Source: Granulicella sp. S156
GTDB taxonomy: Bacteria; Acidobacteriota; Terriglobia; Terriglobales; Acidobacteriaceae
Direction: 5' to 3'
Assembly (NCBI RefSeq): GCF_009766105.1
Contig: NZ_LMUH01000008.1
Location: 5,814 to 69,813 of the forward strand
DNA length: 64,000 bases
Below, piece after piece: positions 17,683 through 25,080 of this stretch. The translations under genes were made by a program, and so were the position numbers. The first letter of the stretch is position 1. The number at the start of each line of letters is the position of its first letter. The notes beneath the pieces were generated by a model that was given only the letters and a program-made list of their open reading frames with translations, did no database searches and was not told the DNA's origin.

Positions 17683-17722
17683 TCCTACTCACGTAGGAAT
17701 ATCACCTACAGAAGTAGGTGAT
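17683..17722. promoter_or_regulatory. Two BlaI-type palindromic operators
   Basis: TCCTAC-TCAC-GTAGGA (17683-17698) and ATCACCTAC-AGAA-GTAGGTGAT (17701-17722) are perfect inverted repeats with the same 4-nt spacer. They share the half-site CCTAC/GTAGG. They begin 7 nt upstream of the repressor ATG. Spacing and symmetry match tandem dimer sites for BlaI-family repressors. Confidence 0.8.
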
Positions 17723-17895
17723 GTCAAGAAACTTTTTCACGGTGTGATTGAGACTCCTGGATTACCAGCTAACCGGAAGTTGAGTCTCAAGTGGCGAGAA
17801 CAGGCCAAAGCGCTTATCCATACGAACTCCCTCGGAGACGGAATGAGGCAGGATTGGGCGGCCGCAGAGGCCGAAGCAGTGGCCTGTCTCCTTCC

Positions 17896-17962
17896 TCGCC
17901 ACCCCACTCATGACATGAAGCTGTCATGAATGGGGCACACACCCTGTTCAGGGTACGTGTGG
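17896..17962. repeat. Dispersed hairpin repeat, copy 1, with adjacent hairpin
   Basis: 17896-17926 (TCGCCAC...CTGTCA) recurs at 21786-21816 with one mismatch. Here it forms a hairpin with arms CCCCA-TCATGACA and TGTCATGA-TGGGG around TGAAGC, ending at about 17935. It is followed directly by a second hairpin (CACACACCCTG/CAGGGTACGTGTG, to 17962). Both lie downstream of the minus-strand receptor gene and might also help end its transcript. Further left, TTGAGACTC (17748-17756) and GAGTCTCAA (17782-17790) form another perfect 9-bp-arm inverted repeat. No gene is seen in the remaining gap. Confidence 0.6.
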
Positions 17963-18003
17963 GCTGCGTGATCCAGTTACTTTCGCCAACTTCGTAACAT
18001 GCT

Positions 18004-21000
18004 CTAGAAGGTGAGTTTCAGCGCCACCTGGATATTGCGAGGTATGTTTGTTTGGGTAAAGACCGTCTGTTGTCCGAAGGTGGCATCATTCACATTGGTA
18101 TCGGGGCCTGGAAATACGGGAGTATTCGTCAGGTTGAAGAATTCAGCCCGAAACTGCAGATTTAATCTGTCGTGGATTGGAAAGGTCTTGAAGATCGAAG
18201 CGTCTTCTGTCCAAGGAATTGGCGACCGGAATCCACCATAGGTGGGAATCATGCGATTGAGCGTAAACGGTGGGGTGATTGCCCAAACAGGCGTTGGTTC
18301 ACTGGCTGAGCAGTTTTGCAGGGTGCCGCTGGTTGTAATGGTGCAGGTGTTGAACGCGTGCGCCCACGTCGGGTGCGCCACGTGCGGATTGACGCCCGTG
18401 GCCTGGACACCCCCCGGAGCACCATAGATCTGCCCCGACGACTTGCGGGCGATGAGATTGACAGCCCAACCACCAAAAGCCTGCTTTTCGACTCTGTTCT
18501 TGCTGTTGGAGAAGAACGGCAGACTATAGCTCCCAGATATCGTCAAGACCTGAGGAAGATCATTTCCATCAACGTAGTGGGCCTGAACCGTATCCTGATC
18601 ATTGAGGTAGCCAGTATCTATCGGCTTCTGGTACGTGTAACCAACCAGGAACGATAGCCCGTGCGAGACGCGTTTCTCATACCTCATTTGAAGTCCGTTG
18701 TAATTGATGCTGCCGTTTGTCACAACTTCTGTGAATGATCCGTATTGCGGATAAGGAAGCAGCGATTGTTGGAGGCTCCACGTTGCGCTGTTCAAACTGG
18801 TTCCTGGCAGAAGTCCTGCAAAAGGATTCGGCAGTTGGGTATTCAATTGGTTTCCAAGCGCTAGATCGGCGACAGAGGTGAAGTTCGGATTTCTGTAGTT
18901 GGGGAGGCGGGTGGTAAGTTGACCGACATAATGCACGTCCAATATCGATCGGAACGGCAGTTCGTATTCAATGCCCAGAGAATACTGAGTAATGCGTGGA
19001 ATGTTGCGGGTATTGTTATCCCAGTATTGCCATCCGCCCTGACCATTGAGGTTGCTGCTGGCGCCTCCCGGCTGCACAAAACCTGACGGATAGGGGTTCG
19101 ACACGACGGTAGGAAGGGCAGGAGTCAACAAGTTGTTCGTGGAGGCCAGGTAGTTTGTGTTGGCGCTGAAGCCCACATCGCTGGAATTATCGAAGGTTGG
19201 CGAGTAGAGCATACCCAAGCCTCCACGCACCAAAAGATTCTTGGTTGCCGCATAGGAGAATCCAAAGCGTGGTCCGAAGTTACTTCGATTCCAGTTATAG
19301 GGATCGCCCTTGCCGAAGAGGACTTGCCCTTTCAATGCTTGCCCCGCAAAGGAATAGGAGGCATTAGGATTGAAGCCTGTATTTGCCTGCCCGTGCGCCT
19401 CGGTCATGGGACTCTCCGTATCCCAACGCAGGCCAAGGGTGAGAGTGAGATGATCAGTCACGCGCCAACTATCTTGAGCGAAAAGCGCATAGTAACCGTC
19501 TCTCCAGCCCACGCGCGGATTTGTCGAAATGCCGCCACCATCGGCGTATCCCAGAAGGAAGCTGGCGACGGAGTTTCCGGAGACATTATCGCTGGCCAAT
19601 GGGTTGGCCTGCGTAAAGTCTCTGCCAGAACTCAAGGATGAGTACCCCGCGTAGTAGTTGTAGTCATCGCGCATCGCGCGGTCTTCGCCGCCGAAGCTCA
19701 GATTGTGTCTCTTGAGGGTCTTGACCAGGGTTTCCCTGAGATCGTAGTTATCGTCTGTATTGAGTGCTCCCGTACCATAGCCTGAGTTACCGAATGACGA
19801 ATAGCCCGCCATATTAATTTGCGGAAATAAGGTGGGCGCTGGCGAGTCAGACATGTAAGAGGGAAATCCAAGCGTGGATAGGTCGTAAACGGGTTGCTGG
19901 TTGAGGATCGCAAATCTGTGTTCGATCCAACCAACACCAAAGCTCGACACCAAAGTTGGCGAGATAACCCAGTCCCAGTTGACGTGAGCGCCATTGTTGA
20001 TACGGTAGTGTTGATAGTTCGGTGTGATTGCCACCGGGTAGCCGTTCGTGCCCGAGGTTTGTTGGCGGTGGCTGTACAAGTACACGACATCGATGCGATG
20101 TGCTGGGTTGATGGTGTGATCGATGCGGGCAGTGTACGCGTTATAAACATCCAGCGTATTATTCGGACCTGCGAACAGATCGTTGGAATCACCATTTCCA
20201 GAGATGTATGCGTTTGGATCTGGAAGCAGGGAGATGATCTTCGACGCAACTGGATCGATGCGCCCCGTGGGAAGGCTGCTCCCAAACGCGGTACGCGAGT
20301 AACTTCCATCGGGATGTTGAACTGTTGTCAACGGATCGTAGAGGATTGCAGGTTGGTTGCCTGCAAGGCTTTGGCTAAAGTTTCCCTGCTTTTCGAGGGC
20401 GGTTGGGACAGTTGAATAGGTCGGCTCCGGGGTGGTGGTGCGTATGTCTTCCCAGCCGAACATGAAGAATGTCTTGTTGCGTCCGTCGTAGAGTTTCGGA
20501 ATGTAGACAGGACCGTCGATCACCACACCAGGCTGGTTCCAATGAAATCCGGACTTTGGGTTGCCTGCCTTGTCGTCCGCATAATCGTTAGCGTTGAGTA
20601 CCTGGGAGCGGTAGTACTCATAGGCTGCTCCGTGGAGTTCGTTGGTACCGCTTTTGAGATTAAAAGCCATAAATCCGCCGCCCGATCGTCCATACTGAGC
20701 ATCGTAGACAGAGGACTGGACCCGAAACTCCGAGGTCATATCCGGCGACGGTACGAAATTGATATTGGAGATCTGACCTGCCGAAGCCTGTTCGCTTCCT
20801 GTGTCGGCGAGACCGTCCATTGTTACCTCGGTGGTGAACCCACGACCACCATTGACCATGATGTAATCGAATCCGCCGTTGTCGAATGGCCGTTGGGAGA
20901 TGTTGGCAGGTTGCCCCGGCTGAACAATTACGCCTGGGGTCATTGTCGCGAGCATAAACGGATTCCTGCCAAGTAGCGGCAGATTTTGTATCTGCTCTGC

Positions 21001-21444
21001 ACTTATCGTCATTCCGGAATCACCTGTTTCGGCCTCCAACAACGGAACCTCTGACCGCACCGTAACCATTTCAGATGTGCTGCCGACATGAAGCGCAAGA
21101 TCGATCTGCAAGTGGTCATTGCCGTGAAGTTCGAAGTGTTGGACCGCGGTTTGGAATCCGCTAGCGCTGATACTTAAATCGTAAGCGCCAATCGGCAGGA
21201 ACAAAATGGAATACAGGCCCTGGTCATTTGTCTTCGTTTTGAAGATGTTTTGAGTCTGTGTATTGGTTGCCGTCACGGCAGCATTGGTCACAATCGCCCC
21301 GCTGGGATCCTTAACCGTGCCACTGACTGCACCGCGCTCTTGTTGGGCATGCAGTATGCATGGGCTTAAGACCGAAAGCAGGAATATCCATAGATATCCG
21401 AGCGAACGCCGACTCCGGATATTGCTCGTCCGTTGCTTAATCAC
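18004..21444 (-). CDS. TonB-dependent receptor with carboxypeptidase-regulatory N-domain (Oar-like)
   Basis: This outer-membrane receptor of 1146 residues is of the large type found in acidobacterial SusC/Oar-like uptake systems. It has a signal peptide ending CILHAQQ, then a carboxypeptidase-regulatory-like beta-sandwich (GAVSGTVKDPSGAIVTNAAV...), a plug region (QNLPLLGRNPFMLATMTPGV, YIMVNGGRGFTTEVTMDGL, AQYGRSGGGFMAFNLKSGTNELHG) and a long beta-barrel ending in the aromatic-type C-terminus NIQVALKLTF. The frame is open from a TTG at 21483. The GTG at 21442-21444 is chosen because a strong GGAGGG lies 8 nt upstream. It probably imports oligosaccharides or peptides, but the substrate is unknown. 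The gene stands alone and is flanked by direct copies of a 31-nt repeat. Confidence 0.9.
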   Translation of the reverse strand: MIKQRTSNIRSRRSLGYLWIFLLSVLSPCILHAQQERGAVSGTVKDPSGAIVTNAAVTATNTQTQNIFKTKTNDQGLYSILFLPIGAYDLSISASGFQTAVQHFELHGNDHLQIDLALHVGSTSEMVTVRSEVPLLEAETGDSGMTISAEQIQNLPLLGRNPFMLATMTPGVIVQPGQPANISQRPFDNGGFDYIMVNGGRGFTTEVTMDGLADTGSEQASAGQISNINFVPSPDMTSEFRVQSSVYDAQYGRSGGGFMAFNLKSGTNELHGAAYEYYRSQVLNANDYADDKAGNPKSGFHWNQPGVVIDGPVYIPKLYDGRNKTFFMFGWEDIRTTTPEPTYSTVPTALEKQGNFSQSLAGNQPAILYDPLTTVQHPDGSYSRTAFGSSLPTGRIDPVASKIISLLPDPNAYISGNGDSNDLFAGPNNTLDVYNAYTARIDHTINPAHRIDVVYLYSHRQQTSGTNGYPVAITPNYQHYRINNGAHVNWDWVISPTLVSSFGVGWIEHRFAILNQQPVYDLSTLGFPSYMSDSPAPTLFPQINMAGYSSFGNSGYGTGALNTDDNYDLRETLVKTLKRHNLSFGGEDRAMRDDYNYYAGYSSLSSGRDFTQANPLASDNVSGNSVASFLLGYADGGGISTNPRVGWRDGYYALFAQDSWRVTDHLTLTLGLRWDTESPMTEAHGQANTGFNPNASYSFAGQALKGQVLFGKGDPYNWNRSNFGPRFGFSYAATKNLLVRGGLGMLYSPTFDNSSDVGFSANTNYLASTNNLLTPALPTVVSNPYPSGFVQPGGASSNLNGQGGWQYWDNNTRNIPRITQYSLGIEYELPFRSILDVHYVGQLTTRLPNYRNPNFTSVADLALGNQLNTQLPNPFAGLLPGTSLNSATWSLQQSLLPYPQYGSFTEVVTNGSINYNGLQMRYEKRVSHGLSFLVGYTYQKPIDTGYLNDQDTVQAHYVDGNDLPQVLTISGSYSLPFFSNSKNRVEKQAFGGWAVNLIARKSSGQIYGAPGGVQATGVNPHVAHPTWAHAFNTCTITTSGTLQNCSASEPTPVWAITPPFTLNRMIPTYGGFRSPIPWTEDASIFKTFPIHDRLNLQFRAEFFNLTNTPVFPGPDTNVNDATFGQQTVFTQTNIPRNIQVALKLTF

Positions 21445-21785
21445 GTTGGTCCCTCCGATTAACTTTTCAAGCCTTCGACTCAAAATTCAATAGAGTAATT
21501 TTGTTATTAATGGAATCGGCCTCATACTAAGAGGGCATGGTAACGTTGTCAAGGCAATAAATTTCACTAATTCTTCAATACCCAGTGACATGGAGGCTGC
21601 ACGAGAATAGGGCGTGTTTCGCCTGCTTCTGGCCTGAGTTGACAATTGCACTTTGAGAGAAGAAGTTGTCTTACCGGTTTGAGGCGATTGCAAATGCTAG
21701 AGCCATTGCGGTCCACACCGCGCACGTGCCGGGTGCTCGTTCTTTGAGCATGACTGGGTGGCCACGGAAGCTGAATCAGACTTTC

Positions 21786-21816
21786 TCGCCACTCCACTCA
21801 TGACATGAAGCTGTCA
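21786..21816. repeat. Dispersed 31-nt repeat, copy 2
   Basis: This copy matches 17896-17926 at 30 of 31 positions, in the same orientation. Its 3' half has lost the palindromic continuation seen in copy 1 (after CTGTCA the sequences diverge). Together the two copies bracket the receptor gene. Confidence 0.6.
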
Positions 21817-21847
21817 GTCGCCATCCGCCCATTGATCGAGGGACCTC

Positions 21848-21965
21848 TAGCGTTCGGTTGAAAAGGAACCAGCGGCATCACGGAGACAGAGCATTGGGGA
21901 CTCTTCGACTCCGCAACTCGCAAAGTATGCGAGTTGCTTCGCTCAGAATGACGGGCTTATAGAGG
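21848..21965. repeat. Dispersed ~118-nt intergenic repeat, copy 1
   Basis: This copy is similar along its length to 28191-28310. Both contain a GCGTTC-GGTTGAAAAGG segment near the left end and a nearly identical right part, CTTCGACTCCGCAACTCGC... to CTTCGCTCAGAATGACG. The right part holds a hairpin with perfect 9-bp arms GCAACTCGC/GCGAGTTGC (loop AAAGTAT). Confidence 0.7.
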
Positions 21966-22090
21966 GTTCGTAAAGACAAACTCTTTGGGTTAACACCTAT
22001 GGGGTTTTGCCCTGGGCGCAGAGCGCGATGGCAATCGTTGTGACGTTTTGCGTTATTACCTCAGAGGCTAAAAGCCTACGGTGAAGTATC

Positions 22091-22107
22091 ATACCCCCCT
22101 ATGGTAT
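22091..22107. promoter_or_regulatory. Operator for the RcnR/FrmR-type repressor
   Basis: ATACCCCCCTATGGTAT is an inverted repeat (ATAC...GTAT) around a C-tract. It lies 10-26 nt upstream of the repressor ATG at 22117. Operators of the CsoR/RcnR/FrmR family have this form, with TA-rich flanks around a G/C tract. Autorepression is inferred. Confidence 0.75.
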
Positions 22108-22116
22108 ATTTACCCT

Positions 22117-22392
22117 ATGAGCCACATCGACAAGGAAAAGCAGAAGCTCGTCGCTCGCATCAAGCGGATTCGCGGACAGGTCGATTCCATCGAACGCTTC
22201 CTCACCACCGGGGACGATTGCACAGATGTATTGATGCTGCTGGCAACGGTGAGAGGCGGCATTAACAGCCTCATGGCCGAAGTGCTTGAAGACCACATCC
22301 GCCATCATCTTTTATCGGGGGAGCGAAGCTCTGCACCGCCTCAGGAGTTGGCGGAGGACCTAATCGACCTGGTTCGGGCTTACCTCAAATAG
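22117..22392 (+). CDS. RcnR/FrmR-type metal or formaldehyde-responsive repressor
   Basis: This 91-residue all-helical DNA-binding protein belongs to the CsoR/RcnR/FrmR family, which acts as a tetramer and releases DNA when its ligand binds. It begins MSHIDKEKQKLVARIKRIRGQ. His3, Cys35, His60 and His64 are all present (DDCTDVL; EDHIRHHL). His3 with Cys35 and His64 is the nickel/cobalt ligand set of RcnR, whereas the body (GLMAEVLE-like, ending DLVRAYLK) resembles FrmR. The frame opens at 22081, but Met13 (22117) gives the family's normal N-terminus and is required for the His3 numbering. An operator-like palindrome lies just upstream. No rcnA or formaldehyde dehydrogenase gene is adjacent. Confidence 0.9.
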   Translation: MSHIDKEKQKLVARIKRIRGQVDSIERFLTTGDDCTDVLMLLATVRGGINSLMAEVLEDHIRHHLLSGERSSAPPQELAEDLIDLVRAYLK

Positions 22393-22630
22393 TGGTTCTG
22401 TCCAGGGCATGCTTCTGCGCCCAAAGTGAAGAATTCAAGAGCAATTGATGTTTATTACGGTGCTGTCAATTTAGGCTTCAACGACGGGCGTCATTTCTAG
22501 CGGGGGTTGGATGCATTTTTGGTTGTCGGTCTTTGCCGCCGTGCGGCACATGAAAATCAGCGAGGCAGTGACACGAACACACGTTTCCAGGACTCCGAAT
22601 CGGAGTCTTGACAGAGTGAATCCCCCGAGC

Positions 22631-24091
22631 ATGTTTGATGTCACAAAATCTGTCATTGCAGTGCTCGCAAGTTTGATACTTGCGGTCTCGGTGGCGAGCG
22701 CCCAAAATGGCGCGCCGGCGCCTCGCCCTGACGATGACTTCAGCCTCATGAAGATGCTGTCGGACAAGGGCGTGCACGACATCGACAACGAGGGGTGGAA
22801 CGCCTACGGGCAGTTCACCTATATTTCGAGCTGGAAGCCGGCGTTCAACGCCCCTTACACCAATCTGAACGGCAGCATCAATTCGCTTCTTCCCACGGCC
22901 GAAAGGAGCTTTACAGGGACTGCGACTCTTTACCTGGGGGCCCGGCTCTGGAAGGGTGCGGAAGGCTACCTGGTTCCCGAGGTGATTTCGGAACAACCGT
23001 TCTCGCAGCTCAGAGGATTGGGCGGCGCTATTCAGAATTTCGAGTTGCAAAAGGGCGGAGCGACCGTACCTCAGGTCTATAGGTCCCGTTTATTTCTCAA
23101 GCAGACGATTGGGCTCGGCGGCAAAAGCATCGTGGAGGACTCAGGCCCGCTTCAACTGGGGACGCATTACGACAGCAGAAGACTTGTCTTTGTCGCCGGG
23201 AATTTTACGGTTCTGGATTTCTTCGACACGAACGCTTTCGACATCGATCCGCGCCAGGGCTTTCTCGGGCTGGGATTTATGACCTATGCGGCCTACGACT
23301 TTGCCTCCGATGCACGCGGTTACTCGTATGGAGGCATTGCGGAGTTCCATTGGGATGACTGGGCAGTACGTTACGGACGCATCACACCTCCGAAGCAGCC
23401 CAATCAACTTCCAGTGGACTTCAGGCTCCTGAAATACTACGGAGACCAGACGGAGATAGAACACAAGCACAGCCTTCACGGGCAGGAAGGCATGGTGCGT
23501 GTGCTGGCGTATCGCAACCGCGAAGATATGGGACGCTTCAGTGACGCCATTACTGCGTTCGAAGCAGACCCCGCGAAGAACGCCACCACGTGCACTACCT
23601 TCAACTATGGATCCAACAATTCGACGGCTCCCGATCTTTGCTGGGCTCGAAAGCCCAATGTCAAGGAAGGCGTAGGCGGGTTTGTAGAACAGTACATCGG
23701 ACATGACATCGGAGTGTTCGCTCGCGGAATGTACGCGGACGGGAAGACGGAAGTGTATGCCTACACCTCCACCGATCGTTCTGCCACCGTGGGGGTATTA
23801 GCAAAAGGCACCTCCTGGTCGCGGCCTAAGGATCTAGTGGGAGTGGGCACTAACCTCGGATGGATCTCGGATATTCATGCGAAGTATCTGGGGATGGGAG
23901 GTGTCGATGGATTCGTCGGCGACGGCGCTATCACCGCGGCGGTGGAGAGGTCTGTGGATCTCTTCTACAGCGCCAACTTCCAGAAGATCTATTGGCTGTC
24001 AGGTGACTATCAGCACATTACAGATCCGGGGTTTAACGCAGCGCGTGGCCCGGTCAACGTCTTTACAGTGAGAATCCATGGCGAGTTTTAA
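22631..24091 (+). CDS. OprB-type carbohydrate porin
   Basis: This is an outer-membrane porin-like beta-barrel of about 486 residues. A signal peptide (MFDVTKSVIAVLASLILAVSVASAQ) leads into a region typical of the OprB family: WNAYGQFTYISSWKPAF, FTGTATLYLGARLWKGAEGYLVPEV and QVYRSRLFLKQTIGLGG. It continues through alternating aromatic beta-strands to a C-terminal Phe (TVRIHGEF). The frame continues upstream to 22511, but the ATG at 22631 is chosen because the signal peptide begins there. Its ribosome-binding site is weak. It overlaps the next gene by 14 nt. OprB porins pass sugars or other small solutes; with a PstS-like protein two genes downstream, an anion could also be the solute. Confidence 0.82.
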   Translation: MFDVTKSVIAVLASLILAVSVASAQNGAPAPRPDDDFSLMKMLSDKGVHDIDNEGWNAYGQFTYISSWKPAFNAPYTNLNGSINSLLPTAERSFTGTATLYLGARLWKGAEGYLVPEVISEQPFSQLRGLGGAIQNFELQKGGATVPQVYRSRLFLKQTIGLGGKSIVEDSGPLQLGTHYDSRRLVFVAGNFTVLDFFDTNAFDIDPRQGFLGLGFMTYAAYDFASDARGYSYGGIAEFHWDDWAVRYGRITPPKQPNQLPVDFRLLKYYGDQTEIEHKHSLHGQEGMVRVLAYRNREDMGRFSDAITAFEADPAKNATTCTTFNYGSNNSTAPDLCWARKPNVKEGVGGFVEQYIGHDIGVFARGMYADGKTEVYAYTSTDRSATVGVLAKGTSWSRPKDLVGVGTNLGWISDIHAKYLGMGGVDGFVGDGAITAAVERSVDLFYSANFQKIYWLSGDYQHITDPGFNAARGPVNVFTVRIHGEF

Positions 24092-25040
24092 ATCAATACG
24101 CGGCAGAGTCTGGCCTTTGCTAGCCGCATTGTCTGTGTTTTGGTGCTTTGTCTCCAGCGCTGAGGCGCAGCAGCAAGCCTCTGGGTTCGCAGTCGAACGT
24201 TTCTATCAGTCCGCTCCCGGTGGCGGATGGTTCGTCATGGATGATCTCGATATCAGTGGCCGGCTGGGGGGCGCGATATCAGCGACCTCGGGCTATGAAC
24301 GAAATCCTCTGGTCATCACAGGTCCGGATGGCAAGCAGAAGCTTGCTGTCGTATCGCAGGAAGCGTTCCTGGATATCGGAGGCTCGGTCACACACGATCG
24401 CTTTCGGGCATACCTCAATATCCCCATGCCCCTTCTGGTTACGGGAACGAGCGGGAAGCTTGGACCGTATCAGTACACGGCTCCGAACTTAACCCTCGGA
24501 AGCAGTCCAGATACCGTGTCCGACGGACGTATAGGCGTCGATGCTCGCTTGTTTGGCCAGCCGGGAGACTTGCTTCGTCTGGGTGCTGGAGCCCAGCTAA
24601 TCTTCCCTTCCGGAAACCGCTCGGATTACGTGTCGGACGCAAGGTATGGCGGAATGTTGCGATTTCTCGCTGCCGGCGACGCCGGTGCGTTCAGGTACGC
24701 AGGCCAACTCGGTGTCCATCTGCGACCGCTCAATGATGCTCCTGTGCCCGGCAGTCCCAACGGCAATGAGTTTCTCTACGGCATCAGCGGAGGACGTACG
24801 TTTGCGGGGCCGAGTGGATGGGCGGTCATTGCAGGGCCGGAAATATTTGGGGAGACGGCTTTCCACTCTTTCTTCAGCGGGGAGACAGGTACAGAAGCAC
24901 TCATGACAGGGCGGCTGGAGCAGACTGGCACGGAGCATAATCTGCGGATAAAACTGGGTGTCGGCCATGCACTGCAGCAGAACTTCGGAGCAGCACAATG
25001 GCGAATCGTTTACGGTGTAGAGCTTTTCGGGCACAAGTAG
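24078..25040 (+). CDS. Predicted outer-membrane beta-barrel protein
   Basis: This is a 320-residue secreted protein of unknown family. A signal peptide ends SSAEAQQ, followed by alternating hydrophobic strands rich in Gly and aromatic residues (MDDLDISGRLGGAISATSGY, VGVDARLFGQPGDLLRLGAG, YRFGGMLRFLAAG-like segments) and a C-terminal strand WRIVYGVELFGHK. This looks like an 8-14-stranded outer-membrane barrel. Its start lies inside the end of the porin gene (14-nt overlap), and the PstS-like gene follows 40 nt later, so the three are probably one transcript and one functional unit. No enzyme motif is visible. Confidence 0.65.
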   Translation: MASFKSIRGRVWPLLAALSVFWCFVSSAEAQQQASGFAVERFYQSAPGGGWFVMDDLDISGRLGGAISATSGYERNPLVITGPDGKQKLAVVSQEAFLDIGGSVTHDRFRAYLNIPMPLLVTGTSGKLGPYQYTAPNLTLGSSPDTVSDGRIGVDARLFGQPGDLLRLGAGAQLIFPSGNRSDYVSDARYGGMLRFLAAGDAGAFRYAGQLGVHLRPLNDAPVPGSPNGNEFLYGISGGRTFAGPSGWAVIAGPEIFGETAFHSFFSGETGTEALMTGRLEQTGTEHNLRIKLGVGHALQQNFGAAQWRIVYGVELFGHK

Positions 25041-25080
25041 ATCGAACCGGCTCCTATCGAGTTGGAGGAGAATTCCTGTC

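Larger units (their letters stand above)
21445..22090. other. Long intergenic region with two repeat families
   Basis: About 650 nt lie between the receptor start and the RcnR/FrmR operator, with no supported gene. From left to right it holds the receptor's leader (GGAGGG near 21452-21457) and AT-rich sequence that may contain its promoter. Then come the second copy of the 31-nt repeat (21786-21816), a repeat of about 118 nt (21848-21965), and a small AGGCT-AAA-AGCCT hairpin (22065-22077) like the TAAA-loop hairpins elsewhere. Short frames in this stretch have no protein-like features. Confidence 0.6.

Noticed and set aside
17654-17929. Plus-strand frame of 91 codons over the BlaI operators
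   Set aside because: It begins inside the repressor gene on the opposite strand and runs through operator and repeat sequence without a ribosome-binding site.
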